Assembly (NCBI GenBank): GCA_022778745.1
Contig: JALFSR010000060.1
Coordinates: 34,548-98,547 of the forward strand
DNA length: 64,000 nucleotides
DNA from: Clostridiales bacterium
Lineage (GTDB): Bacteria; Bacillota; Clostridia; Lachnospirales; Lachnospiraceae
Direction: 5' to 3'
Shown: positions 33,147 to 42,668 of the stretch, piece by piece
Position numbering within the stretch: position 1 is the stretch's first letter
How the letters are laid out: each line of letters starts with the position of its first letter
The notes under the pieces: model-generated
Seen by the model: the letters and a program-made list of their open reading frames with translations, nothing else
Told to the model about the DNA's origin: nothing
The model's database searches: none
Program-made: the position numbers and the translations under genes

Positions 33147-35465
33147 TTATCCCAAATTTCTTTCTACGCTAATCACACCATCCATCGCCTGCAGCATATT
33201 AGAAATTCGCTGTAATTCCTGCATTCCTGTTACTTCAAATCCAAGTGTAAGCGTCGCAATTTTTTGTTTTCCTATATTCATTCCTACATTAGTAATATTA
33301 ATTCCTTTATCCGAAAACAGTGCTGTAATATGATTCAGCATACCTACCTCATTGCGGCAATAAATTTGAAGATCAACTGTAAACTTCGTATCTGCCGACT
33401 GAAGCACACTGCGATCCCACTCTGCTTCCTTTAAACGTACACGCTCTGAATCTGGCAGCGTAATAATATTTGTACAATCGGTGCGATGAACCGTTACTCC
33501 ACGACCTCTTGTAATATAGCCGACAATCTCATCTCCTGGTACTGGAGAACAACATTTCGGGAAGCGGCATGGCATATTTCCCATTCCTTCAATCCAAATC
33601 GGACTTGTATTCTTTTTCCCTCTTTCTTTCTCTTTTTCAGCAGCCTGCACGCGTGCATTGTTTTCTTTAATCGCCGCCATAATTTCTTTGTCAGTTACAG
33701 TCTTCTTGATTGTCCGAGCATATTCTTCCTGCATTTTATTGACAATCTGACCTTCTTTCAGTCCTCCGTGTCCGATTGCCGCCATCATTGAATCCCAATC
33801 TTTAAATCCATACTTATCTAATGCCTTCTGCATATATTCCGGCTTCATAATATTGGTAATCTGAATTCCTTTTGTCTTACAGTACGTCTGCACTGCTTCT
33901 TTTCCGCGAATAATATTTTCATCTTTTCGCTCTGCCTTAAACCACTGATTAATCTTAGACTTCGCCTGTGAACTCTTTACAATATTCAACCAGTCACGGC
34001 TTGGTCCTTTCGTATTTTGGGATGTAATAATCTCAACACGATCACCTGTCTGAAGTTCATAATCAATCGTAACTAATTTACCGTTTACCTTTGCACCAAT
34101 CATACGATTTCCAACTGCGGAATGAATGCTGTATGCAAAGTCAATCGGTGTAGAGCCCTTTGGCAATGTTTTTAAATCTCCCTTTGGTGAAAAGCAATAA
34201 ATACTTTCCGAGAATAAATTTAAATCATTTTTCAGGACACTTAAAAATTCTTTATTATCATCCATGTCCTTTTGCCATTCCAGAATCTGACGCAGCCAGC
34301 TGAGCTTTTTCTCTTCTGCCTTCATCGTTGTCTTTCCTGAACCACGTTCCTTATATTTCCAATGAGCAGCAATACCATATTCTGCAACACGATGCATCTC
34401 ATACGTACGGATCTGAATTTCAAATGGCTGTCCATTACTTGCAATAAGCGTATTATGCAAAGAACGATACATATTTGGTTTTGGCATCGCAATATAATCT
34501 TTAAAACGGTTTGGCATCGGCTGATACATCTCGTGAATAATACCAAGCACTGCATAACAATCTCGAATATCCTCTACAATGACACGAATCGCAAACACAT
34601 CATAGATCTGCTCCAATGTCTTATTCTGATTGACCATTTTCTTATAAATGCTAAACAGATGCTTTACTCGTCCGCTAAGACTTGCTTCGATATGCTCTTG
34701 TTTTAATTTTTGAGAAACTTCTTCAATAATATGCTCAATAAAATGTTCTCTCTCTGGTGCAGTCTGCTCCAATTTTGTCTTTAATTCATGGTACACTTCT
34801 GGTTCCAAATACATCAGTGCAAGATCATCGAGTTCGACTTTAATCTTTGAAATACCAAGTCGTTCTGCAATCGGAGCGAAGATTTCCATCGTCTCTCTTG
34901 CTTTTTCCTTCTGCTTTTCTGGCTTCATATACTGAAGAGTACGCATATTGTGCAGACGGTCAGCAAGCTTAATCATAATAACACGAATATCTTTTGCCAT
35001 TGCCAAAAACATTTTTCGCAAATTTTCTGCCTGTATTTCTACTTTGTCTGACCAGTTAATCTGTGTCAATTTTGTGACACCATCAACAAGAAGTGCTACT
35101 TCTGCGCCAAACTCTCGCTCCATATCTTCATTTGTCATTTCAGTGTCTTCCACGACATCATGTAAGAGTCCCGCTGCAATACTTTCTTTATCCAACTCTA
35201 ATTCAGCCAAAATAATTCCAACACAAATCGGATGAATAATATAAGGTTCTCCCGACTTTCTTTTTTGGTCTTTATGTGATGTTTTTGCAATATGATATGC
35301 CTTCTCAATCATAGAAATATCATCTGATGGATGGTATTTTTTTATTGTTTTTATAAGTATCTGGTACAATTGATCGGGATCTGTAAAATCCTTTGGTGCA
35401 GTTACCGCTGGTTTTGGTTTATCCTTCTGATTAATTTGTTGTATCATTTCTAATGTCTCTGTCAT
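33147..35465 (-). CDS. rel: Bifunctional (p)ppGpp synthetase/hydrolase Rel
   Basis: 772 residues with the full domain order: HD hydrolase (residues about 60-190; RKSGEPYIIHPICVG, AAGLLHDVVEDTEM, IKLADRLHNMRTL), synthetase (about 255-390; DVFAIRVIVED, MPKPNMYRSLHNTLI, EIQIRTYEMHRVAEYGIAAH), TGS (about 420-485; CFSPKGDLKTLPKGSTPIDF), Zn-finger-like region (CCSPVPGDEIVGYITRGRG) and a C-terminal ACT domain. Central stringent-response enzyme. Own promoter at 35554-35582. Confidence 0.97.
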   Translation of the reverse strand: MTETLEMIQQINQKDKPKPAVTAPKDFTDPDQLYQILIKTIKKYHPSDDISMIEKAYHIAKTSHKDQKRKSGEPYIIHPICVGIILAELELDKESIAAGLLHDVVEDTEMTNEDMEREFGAEVALLVDGVTKLTQINWSDKVEIQAENLRKMFLAMAKDIRVIMIKLADRLHNMRTLQYMKPEKQKEKARETMEIFAPIAERLGISKIKVELDDLALMYLEPEVYHELKTKLEQTAPEREHFIEHIIEEVSQKLKQEHIEASLSGRVKHLFSIYKKMVNQNKTLEQIYDVFAIRVIVEDIRDCYAVLGIIHEMYQPMPNRFKDYIAMPKPNMYRSLHNTLIASNGQPFEIQIRTYEMHRVAEYGIAAHWKYKERGSGKTTMKAEEKKLSWLRQILEWQKDMDDNKEFLSVLKNDLNLFSESIYCFSPKGDLKTLPKGSTPIDFAYSIHSAVGNRMIGAKVNGKLVTIDYELQTGDRVEIITSQNTKGPSRDWLNIVKSSQAKSKINQWFKAERKDENIIRGKEAVQTYCKTKGIQITNIMKPEYMQKALDKYGFKDWDSMMAAIGHGGLKEGQIVNKMQEEYARTIKKTVTDKEIMAAIKENNARVQAAEKEKERGKKNTSPIWIEGMGNMPCRFPKCCSPVPGDEIVGYITRGRGVTVHRTDCTNIITLPDSERVRLKEAEWDRSVLQSADTKFTVDLQIYCRNEVGMLNHITALFSDKGINITNVGMNIGKQKIATLTLGFEVTGMQELQRISNMLQAMDGVISVERNLG

Positions 35466-35553
35466 ATCACACCGCCTTTTCTAAAATTTATCCTAATTAA
35501 GCATTTTGTAGTGAATAACTCCACATTCTGTCGAGTTTCTATTGTTTCCGTTT

Positions 35554-35582
35554 ATTATAGATACTTTTTGAAAAAAAAGCAA
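35554..35582 (-). promoter_or_regulatory. Predicted rel promoter
   Basis: Minus strand TTGCTT (35577-35582), 17 bp, TATAAT (35554-35559). Confidence 0.65.
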
Positions 35583-35671
35583 TATTTTTCTTCCTATTTT
35601 TTATTACAGTTTTGATATTTTTTTATTGTAAATCATTGAAACAAGCAAAATTAGTCTATATCAACAACTGC

Positions 35672-37444
35672 TTATGAAATTCTGCAATAGTTTTGCACTA
35701 CAATTTGTAATGTTCTGACTCCTCGAAACTCATTAATAGAAGGATAATACGTAAATGCCATATCTACTGCATTTGCAGCTCCTCTCATCATTTTTTCAAC
35801 TTCCTGCTTTCCATACTCCATCTCAATATCATGCACAAATAACGAAATATCCCCAAAATACAGTGCATCCATCGTCACTCCATCCGTATCTGCTACACGC
35901 ATTTTGCAGACATTTTGATTTTTCCCAATAATTCGTGCCGATAAAATACGAAAATGCTGTCTTGCAAACAGTGGCTTTTGGTTGCCCTTACCAAACGGCT
36001 CCAAACATTGCAACTGCTCTACAAACGCTTCACTAATATAACTAAGCGGCATTGGCACATCAATCATTACTTTTGGAATAAATACATCTTCTTTTACTGT
36101 ACAATTTTTATTCAAATGATAACGCAGCCGCTCAAGATTTTCCTTTTTTAACGAAAGTCCTGCCGCCATCGCATGTCCGCCGAAACGATCTAAAAGCTGC
36201 TTGCATTCTATTAATCCTTCAAACATATGATACCCTTCAATCGAACGCCCCGAACCTTTGATTCCTTGCTCTGCATCAGTAAATACGTAGACAGGACGAT
36301 AATATCGCTCTCTTAACCGCCCTGCAATAATCCCTGCAATACTTTCGTGACAATCTTTTAAATATACAAGTAACACTCGATCTTTTTTCCAGTCAGACTG
36401 CTCAATGATCGCCACTGCATCTTCGACTCCTTTTGCCGTCATATCTTTTCTCTGATCATTTAATTGTTTTAATCCGACTGCCATCTGTCTCGCACGCTCA
36501 CAATCTGTTTCCCGCAGTAAATTGACTGCCATCTGAGCCGTTTCTAGCCGTCCTGCCGCATTGAATGCAGGTCCAATTACAAATCCAATATGGTACGAAT
36601 TAATTTGAGACGGCACAATGTTACTCGCCTCCATAATTGCAAGCAGACCAATATTTTCTGTTTTACGAAGCCGCTTCAGCCCTTCTTTCACAATAATACG
36701 ATTTTCCTCTACTAAATCCATAACATCTGCTACCGTAGCAATCGCTGCATATTCTAAAAATTGGTAAAGCTGCTGCACTGGTTTGTGTGCATTTTCGTAT
36801 AACACCTGCACTAATTTATACGCTACTCCTGCTCCGCAAAGTCCTTTAAATGGATAAGAACAATCGTTTTGTTTTGGATTTACAATGGCATCCGCATCAG
36901 GAAGAAAATAGGTGCGAATTCCTTCTTGTTCTTGAAATGGAACTTCATGATGATCTGTCACAATTACTTGCATTCCAAGTAACTTTGCATAACGAATGGC
37001 TTCGACCGCTGCAATCCCATTGTCACACGTCACAATCATACCTACCCCTTGCTCATATGCTTCTTCCACCATGCGTTCATTCAATCCATATCCTTCTTTA
37101 ATACGAGATGGCATATCTACAGTAACACGCCCCCCTAATGACCGAATTGCCTCATACAAAATCATACTCGCAAAAATTCCGTCATCATCATAATCACTTG
37201 CTACAAGAATTTTTATCTGTTTTTCTATCGCCTGCTCAATTAAACGAGCAGCTTTTTCTATATCTTTCATTTGGCGAGGAGAATGCAAGTCATTAACTGT
37301 ACCATATAAATAAGTTTGTATTTGTTTTTCTCCTATTATATCACGATTGCGAATAATTCTTGCCAGTACGGGGGTAATTCCATACTCACTTGCAATACGA
37401 TTAAAATCTGCCTTTTTTGCATAAACTTTCCACTGTTCTTTCAT
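35672..37444 (-). CDS. recJ: Single-stranded-DNA-specific exonuclease RecJ
   Basis: 590 residues from MKEQWKVYAKKADF. DHH-family motifs: VASDYDDDGIFASMIL, VTCDNGIAAVEAI, VIVTDHHEVPFQE and the DHHA1 motif GRSIEGYHMFEGL with FGGHAMAAGLSL. Degrades single-stranded DNA 5' to 3' in recombination and repair. AGAGGAAT lies 12 bp upstream of ATG 37444. An earlier ATG at 37480 would fall about 9 bp from the -10 box, practically at the transcript start, and is rejected. Confidence 0.95.
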   Translation of the reverse strand: MKEQWKVYAKKADFNRIASEYGITPVLARIIRNRDIIGEKQIQTYLYGTVNDLHSPRQMKDIEKAARLIEQAIEKQIKILVASDYDDDGIFASMILYEAIRSLGGRVTVDMPSRIKEGYGLNERMVEEAYEQGVGMIVTCDNGIAAVEAIRYAKLLGMQVIVTDHHEVPFQEQEGIRTYFLPDADAIVNPKQNDCSYPFKGLCGAGVAYKLVQVLYENAHKPVQQLYQFLEYAAIATVADVMDLVEENRIIVKEGLKRLRKTENIGLLAIMEASNIVPSQINSYHIGFVIGPAFNAAGRLETAQMAVNLLRETDCERARQMAVGLKQLNDQRKDMTAKGVEDAVAIIEQSDWKKDRVLLVYLKDCHESIAGIIAGRLRERYYRPVYVFTDAEQGIKGSGRSIEGYHMFEGLIECKQLLDRFGGHAMAAGLSLKKENLERLRYHLNKNCTVKEDVFIPKVMIDVPMPLSYISEAFVEQLQCLEPFGKGNQKPLFARQHFRILSARIIGKNQNVCKMRVADTDGVTMDALYFGDISLFVHDIEMEYGKQEVEKMMRGAANAVDMAFTYYPSINEFRGVRTLQIVVQNYCRIS

Positions 37445-37488
37445 CGTTTTATATTCCTCTTTGTATGTACTTATCATCATTTTTTGCT

Positions 37489-37517
37489 ATTATAGCAAAT
37501 CTTTTGTTTTTTCACAA
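37489..37517 (-). promoter_or_regulatory. Predicted recJ promoter
   Basis: Minus strand TTGTGA (37512-37517), 17 bp, TATAAT (37489-37494), located between the upstream hypothetical gene and recJ. Confidence 0.68.
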
Positions 37518-37519
37518 TC

Positions 37520-38062
37520 TCATTTTCTTTTCACCTTCGCATCAGTATACTGCTTAATTCGTACTATTCTCACTTTTTCTTTACATACTCTCTTTTGTTT
37601 CCCATTATTTTTTATAATACCTTCTGCACGCAGATCAATTTTCATTGACTTTTGATCATTTAAAATTACAGCACATAATTTTTCTGACTCTCCTTTTGTA
37701 AAAATACGTTTCTCTCCTGGCTGAAGCATCGCTATTCTCGTCGCATAATTTTGGCTTTTTGAATGTAAAATAATATTACTGATCGGTTCCTGTCCTATAT
37801 TTTCTATATGAAATTCCAATTCCAACTGATTTGTTTCATTCATTGGATGATTAATCACAATAATTGCAATTCGTATATTGCGGTCTTTTCCCGCTAAGCT
37901 AGCTTCCATTACTAACAGCAAAGCAATTACTATTACTATAATTCCAATAAAGTTCATTTTCCTACGACATACTCTTCTATCCATCATAATTTTAAATCCC
38001 ATCCAGCATTTCACGACTACATATCTATCCATATTTCTTATATTTTTTCTGCATATCGCCAT
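37520..38062 (-). CDS. Membrane-anchored hypothetical protein
   Basis: Up to 180 residues, unrecognised. A single hydrophobic helix NFIGIIVIVIALLLVMEASL (about residues 37-56) follows a very basic stretch, so the protein should be anchored with its C-terminal 120 residues outside. That part looks like a beta domain (LELEFHIENIGQEPISNIIL) similar in style to DUF4352-like or surface beta-sandwich modules, followed by a very basic tail. The start is uncertain: AAAGGAGG lies 18 bp before ATG 38062, too far, and a later ATG at 37984 lacks a good ribosome site. Confidence 0.6.
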   Translation of the reverse strand: MAICRKNIRNMDRYVVVKCWMGFKIMMDRRVCRRKMNFIGIIVIVIALLLVMEASLAGKDRNIRIAIIVINHPMNETNQLELEFHIENIGQEPISNIILHSKSQNYATRIAMLQPGEKRIFTKGESEKLCAVILNDQKSMKIDLRAEGIIKNNGKQKRVCKEKVRIVRIKQYTDAKVKRK

Positions 38063-38214
38063 TTGCCAGAGGCTACACTTCCTCCTTTATTTTATCTTAT
38101 GATACTTTCATTAAAAGTATGTGAAAAATTAAAAAAAATTCCCTTTCTCTAATTTGTTCTATACAATTGTTTCAATTATTTTATAAATTTGAAGTGAAAA
38201 TTTATAAATAATTA

Positions 38215-38243
38215 TTGCTTTTCTCCACAAAATATATTATAAT
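38215..38243 (+). promoter_or_regulatory. Predicted ptsH promoter
   Basis: TTGCTT (38215-38220), 17 bp, TATAAT (38238-38243), 38 bp before the ptsH ATG with AAAGGAG between. Confidence 0.72.
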
Positions 38244-38281
38244 AATACAAAATAACAAGGTATAGAAAAGGAGATTTTATT

Positions 38282-38545
38282 ATGGTATCAAAAACATTAA
38301 CAGTTAAAAACCCTTCAGGACTTCATTTAAGACCAGCTGGTGTTCTTGCAAAGGCAGCAGGGAAATGTGCATCTAACGTTACAATCGTTTACAATGAAAA
38401 GACAATTGTTTGTAAAAGTGTTTTAAACATTATGGCAGCAGGAATCAAGACAGGTTCTGAAATTGTTTTACAGTGCGATGGAGCTACAGAAGCAGAAGAT
38501 CTTGCTACTTTAGCTGAATTAATTGAAAGTGGATTAGGTGAATAA
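38282..38545 (+). CDS. ptsH: Phosphocarrier protein HPr
   Basis: 87 residues. His-15 site in PSGLHLRPAGVLAKAA, phosphorylated by enzyme I; regulatory Ser-46 site in KSVLNIMAAGIKTGSE, phosphorylated by HPr kinase in Firmicutes. Carries phosphate to sugar-specific EII complexes and, as Ser-P form, acts with CcpA. AAAAGGAG precedes the ATG. Confidence 0.97.
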   Translation: MVSKTLTVKNPSGLHLRPAGVLAKAAGKCASNVTIVYNEKTIVCKSVLNIMAAGIKTGSEIVLQCDGATEAEDLATLAELIESGLGE

Positions 38546-38601
38546 TTCCTTTCACTATTCAAAAGCCAATCACAAAGACTGTACTTTTGACCAATGAGCT
38601 G

Positions 38602-38636
38602 CAGAATAATTGAGATACTGGTGTGTCTCAATTCTG
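38602..38636 (+). other. Hairpin between ptsH and ptsI
   Basis: ATTGAGA/TCTCAAT arms extended by CAGA/TCTG with one bulged base, no U-run after it. It may stabilise the ptsH message or cause partial termination, giving more HPr than enzyme I. Confidence 0.5.
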
Positions 38637-38705
38637 AAACTTTCTAATCGTATCACTGGTTTATTTGTATTTTAATACATAAAAGGCTATATTTAAGGAG
38701 ATATT

Positions 38706-40388
38706 ATGACTACTTTATCTGTAAAAAAGACTTCTTCTAAAGGTATTGTTATTGGCAAACCTTTTATTGTTGAAAATCCAGATCTCTCAGCTGATCGTAC
38801 TCCATCAAAGGATTCCGCAGCTGAGATTGTTTTATTTGAAGACGCATTAGAAAAAACACAGGATGAACTAAGTGAATTGGCTGCTGCTTCTGATATTTTT
38901 GAAGGTCATCTAATGATCGCAATGGACAATTCTATTTCTGATGCAGTAATTGCTAAGATTAATGAAGGTTCCAATGCTCAGGTTGCTTTAGAAGATACTG
39001 TTGCTGAATTCGCCATGATCTTTGAGATGATGGAAGACGAATACATGAAAGAGCGTAGTGCCGACGTAAAAGATGTTGGTAATCGTGTAATGAGAAAGTT
39101 AAAAGGAATTGCGGGAAGCTCTCTTTCTGATATTAACGAAAAAGTAATCTTAGTTGCAAAAGATTTAGCTTCATCTGATACAGCTATTATTGATCTGAAT
39201 TATGTTATGGGCTTTATCACTGAATTAGGCGGTGTTACAAGCCATGTATCAATTATCGCACGTAACCTGGAATTACCAGCATTAGTTGGTGTAAATGGCA
39301 TTATGAACGCCGTTAAGAAAGATGATACAATCATCATGGATGCTGGAAAGGGTATTATTATCATTAATCCAGATGCAGAAACAATTGCAAAATATGAAAA
39401 ACTTGCAGAAGAATTCCGTAAACACCAAGCTATGTTAAAAGAACTTAATCACCTTCCTCCAGTTACAATTGATGGACATCAAGTGTCTCTCTGTGCTAAC
39501 GTTGGTAATATTGAAGAGATTAAGCAAGCAATTAAAAACAATATCGATGGTATTGGCTTATTTAGAAGTGAATTCTTATATATGGAAAACTCCCACTTCC
39601 CAACGGAAGAAGAACAGTTTAAAGTATACAAAGAGGCTGCTGAATTATTAGAAGGAAAAGAAGTTACTATTCGTACTCTTGATATCGGCGGTGATAAGAG
39701 CTTACCATACTACACTTTTGATCCAGAAGAAAATCCATTCCTTGGCTGGAGAGCAATTCGTATCTCTCTTGATTTAAAGGATGTATTTAAAGCACAGTTA
39801 AAAGCACTTTTACGTGCAAGTGCATACGGTTATATCCGTATTATGTTCCCTATGATTATTTCTGTAGAAGAATTAGAAGCTGCTAAAGCTATTTTGGAAG
39901 AATGTAAACAAGATCTGAAGCTTTCCGGTATTCCATATGATGAAAATATTCAAATTGGTATTATGATCGAAACACCTGCTTCTGTTGCATGTGTGGAACA
40001 ATTTGCTCAGATGGTAGATTTCTTTAGTATTGGTACAAACGATCTGACACAGTATATGCTTTGTGTTGACCGTGGTAACAAGAAACTTGCAAGTATGTAT
40101 AACTCCTTCCATCCAGCAGTATTAAACAGCATTCAGAACGTTATTACAACTGCCCATAAGTATAATGTAAAGTGCGGTATGTGTGGTGAATTTGCAAGTG
40201 ATGCTCGTGCTGCAAAGCTCCTTCTCGGTATGGGATTGGACGAGTTCTCTATGTCTGCTGGTGAAGTACCAAATGTAAAATATCTGATTCGTAATTCCAA
40301 CTACTTAGCGGAAAAAGAACATACTGCTGAAGTATTAAAGAATACAAAGATTGCTGATATTATAGCAGCTCTCGGAGAAGAAGAATAA
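38706..40388 (+). CDS. ptsI: PTS enzyme I (PEP-protein phosphotransferase)
   Basis: 560 residues. N-terminal HPr-binding and phosphohistidine domain with GGVTSHVSIIARNLELPALVG (active His near residue 186), then the PEP-binding barrel: DGIGLFRSEFLYM, RTLDIGGDKSLPYY, GIMIETPASV, FFSIGTNDLTQYMLCVDRGN and the active Cys in KCGMCGEFASD. Transfers phosphate from PEP to HPr. AAGGAGATATT precedes the ATG. Followed by a good terminator. Confidence 0.97.
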   Translation: MTTLSVKKTSSKGIVIGKPFIVENPDLSADRTPSKDSAAEIVLFEDALEKTQDELSELAAASDIFEGHLMIAMDNSISDAVIAKINEGSNAQVALEDTVAEFAMIFEMMEDEYMKERSADVKDVGNRVMRKLKGIAGSSLSDINEKVILVAKDLASSDTAIIDLNYVMGFITELGGVTSHVSIIARNLELPALVGVNGIMNAVKKDDTIIMDAGKGIIIINPDAETIAKYEKLAEEFRKHQAMLKELNHLPPVTIDGHQVSLCANVGNIEEIKQAIKNNIDGIGLFRSEFLYMENSHFPTEEEQFKVYKEAAELLEGKEVTIRTLDIGGDKSLPYYTFDPEENPFLGWRAIRISLDLKDVFKAQLKALLRASAYGYIRIMFPMIISVEELEAAKAILEECKQDLKLSGIPYDENIQIGIMIETPASVACVEQFAQMVDFFSIGTNDLTQYMLCVDRGNKKLASMYNSFHPAVLNSIQNVITTAHKYNVKCGMCGEFASDARAAKLLLGMGLDEFSMSAGEVPNVKYLIRNSNYLAEKEHTAEVLKNTKIADIIAALGEEE

Positions 40389-40440
40389 TAAAATAAATAT
40401 ATTAATGCTAATTAACGTTTTGTTTCTTAGCAGCAAAATA

Positions 40441-40500
40441 ACACATGGGTATATTGAATGAATGCCGTGTTTCATATTTGGTATACTCATGTGTTTTTTA
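40441..40500 (+). terminator. Terminator of ptsHI
   Basis: Arms ACACATGGGTATA (40441-40453) and TATACTCATGTGT (40482-40494), one G-T pair, followed by TTTTTTAT. Confidence 0.85.
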
Positions 40501-40573
40501 TAAACTTCCGCTCTTTTTTGCTATTATTTATATATCTTTAGCAGCATTTTTACTTTTCTTTTGCTTTCAACAG

Positions 40574-40987
40574 TTATTCTACTGCTGGTATTGTCTGAAT
40601 CGTACCTTCTTTCTGTTTTCTTCGAATCATTTGATAATATTCTTTACATATATCCAGAAACTGCTGCTCTTCGATTCCATATACCATTGCTTCCGATATA
40701 AGAAGCTGAAGTTGTTTTTTTAGTTTTACCGTATATTCTGTGGCATCCGCATTTAGGCAGATTTTTACTCCAAGCCTCCGATCTGCGATAATAACCCCTT
40801 CCTGCTTTAACAACGCATATGCTTTATTAACAGTCATTGGATTCACACCGATATCATTGGCAAGACTTCGCACAGTTGGAAGTGCATCTCCATCTTTAAG
40901 CATACCTGCTCCAATTCCTTTTATAATTTGATCCCGAATCTGCACATAAATCGGTATATCGCTGCGCATATCTAACTCAATCGTCAT
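40574..40987 (-). CDS. GntR family regulator (YtrA subfamily)
   Basis: 137 residues. N-terminal winged HTH (IPIYVQIRDQIIKGIGAGML, ALPTVRSLANDIGVNPMTVNKAYALLKQEG), short helical C-terminal part without the larger ligand domain, as in YtrA repressors that control small transport operons. Its ATG overlaps the stop of the upstream membrane gene (ATGA), so it is the second gene of its own target operon. The palindrome at 42421-42443 is the likely operator. Confidence 0.92.
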   Translation of the reverse strand: MTIELDMRSDIPIYVQIRDQIIKGIGAGMLKDGDALPTVRSLANDIGVNPMTVNKAYALLKQEGVIIADRRLGVKICLNADATEYTVKLKKQLQLLISEAMVYGIEEQQFLDICKEYYQMIRRKQKEGTIQTIPAVE

Positions 40988-42399
40988 TGTATCACCTCAT
41001 TTTCCGTTCTTACTTGCAGTCTTGACAATAATTGTGCATAACAATCTTTCGTCTTTTGTTCTTCATCGTCATTAAAAAATATTTTTTTATTATCGGTTGT
41101 TGTAACAGCAATATACGGCGGATGTTTGCGTGCAATATAAAGCTTACAGCGTTCCCCATTTTCTAGCTCAAAATTTCCCGATAAATATGCTGTCGTTGCA
41201 GTACCTGCCACACGAACCATCGGCATCAATTTATCCAGAAGTTCCACTGTCTGAATAGAATTGATCAAAATATTTTTCTTATAAAATGCTCCTTTAATCC
41301 ATACTTTTTCTTCGGTAAGAGCAATTTCCACTAGCTCATGACGCTGATCCAAATACACAGGATAGACAAGAAGCACACCAAAAAATAACGTAAATGCAAG
41401 CAAAAATAAAACAACTGCTTTTTTCACAATTGGACGTGCTAAATTAATCGTCTGCCCCATCTGATTTCCATTTGTTTTTAACAATTCAGGATCATAAGGA
41501 TTATTATAAGAAGCACCAAAAATGCCATAATACCAAAATTCATCCTCGTCATATTCAAATGTTTCTTCTGCTTTTCTCTGTGCCGCTTCTATTTGCAAAA
41601 ATTCATTTGTTCGTTTTATAATCCGAAAACAAACTACCCCAACTATAACCATATGAATGGCTATGCCAATCCAAAATCCCCAGATCGGCATCCAGTCAAT
41701 TCCTTCCAGCCAAACAATAATAATACATTCTGGAGCAACCATATCAAAACAATTCTGTGCCCAAAGCATTTTTCGATGAATATTCAAATCCTCATTTTTC
41801 TCATGGTCGGAACAATATGTGTGATTTGGAATACGGTACACACAAAATATCAAAATCATCGTTACTGCAATAAGAAATATCGCCATCATGCCAATCATCT
41901 GAATATGATCATAATATGAAATTTCCCATCCAACAACACCAAGATGAACGATCACAGGAATAAGAAATAAATACCATGGAATTTTTCGATTGATCCGCTT
42001 CCAATCCATCTGTAAATCAAACTGATAATTTTGTTTTGCCCCAATTTTTGACCATTGCTCCGCTTTTTTCTGCTCCCGCATTTTCTTTTGTGCTGCCCTT
42101 GCAATTTGTCTTGGTACTATCATAGTTAAAATAGATATGACAATCATTCCAATCCATACATATGGTTCTGGAAAGAAGCAGCATACACTCGCCAGACATC
42201 CCGCCACACCAAACCATTTCATCTTTTTGCGGTACTCTCCTATGATTTGCTGCACTGGTTCGCTTGACTTTCTTTCCTCTGGAACCGTAACCGAAAAAAT
42301 TCTCTCATTTTTTTCCCTCGCTTCAATCCAGTATATGTAGAAAAAACTTCCAAACCATACAAGATGATAGCTCAATAATACAATAATAATAAACATCAT
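40984..42399 (-). CDS. Multi-pass membrane protein with DUF5808 and C-terminal PH-like region
   Basis: 471 residues, about seven transmembrane helices: pairs near residues 1-25 and 65-95, a group at 142-205 and 225-270, and one near 330. Between them lies the DUF5808-type motif DEDEFWYYGIFGASYNNPYD. The last 110 residues form a beta-rich PH_10-like domain (VWIKGAFYKKNILINSIQ). Such DUF1648/DUF5808 proteins are regularly paired with YtrA-type GntR regulators; biochemical function is unknown. Confidence 0.8.
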   Translation of the reverse strand: MMFIIIVLLSYHLVWFGSFFYIYWIEAREKNERIFSVTVPEERKSSEPVQQIIGEYRKKMKWFGVAGCLASVCCFFPEPYVWIGMIVISILTMIVPRQIARAAQKKMREQKKAEQWSKIGAKQNYQFDLQMDWKRINRKIPWYLFLIPVIVHLGVVGWEISYYDHIQMIGMMAIFLIAVTMILIFCVYRIPNHTYCSDHEKNEDLNIHRKMLWAQNCFDMVAPECIIIVWLEGIDWMPIWGFWIGIAIHMVIVGVVCFRIIKRTNEFLQIEAAQRKAEETFEYDEDEFWYYGIFGASYNNPYDPELLKTNGNQMGQTINLARPIVKKAVVLFLLAFTLFFGVLLVYPVYLDQRHELVEIALTEEKVWIKGAFYKKNILINSIQTVELLDKLMPMVRVAGTATTAYLSGNFELENGERCKLYIARKHPPYIAVTTTDNKKIFFNDDEEQKTKDCYAQLLSRLQVRTENEVIQ

Positions 42400-42420
42400 T
42401 TTTCTCCTTTTTTATAAATT

Positions 42421-42443
42421 TTGTATTATATATTATAATACAA
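42421..42443. promoter_or_regulatory. Candidate operator for the GntR regulator
   Basis: Perfect 10-bp inverted repeat TTGTATTATA-tat-TATAATACAA, with another AATACAAA just beyond. It lies 22 bp upstream of the membrane gene start. Half-site AATACAA recurs twice in the divergent thioesterase promoter. Confidence 0.65.
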
Positions 42444-42544
42444 ATAATACAAAACATCAATTCTTTTATTTGTTCTAATACAAAATTTAATGAAAACAAT
42501 TAGAAGCGTTTGCTTGTGAGATATTTTTTAATGCGCAAATACGA

Positions 42545-42573
42545 TTGACAAATTATCACCTTTGTAATACAAT
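42545..42573 (+). promoter_or_regulatory. Predicted thioesterase promoter
   Basis: TTGACA (42545-42550), 17 bp, TACAAT (42568-42573); AATACAA half-sites at about 42566-42572 and 42576-42582 overlap the -10 and start. Confidence 0.65.
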
Positions 42574-42668
42574 GCAATACAAAAAAGAAGTGTTTTATAT
42601 TTTAACAAAAGGAGGATGGCACTTTTCCTATCACCGAAAAGCAGGGGATTTTGTGCTTATTAAATTTT

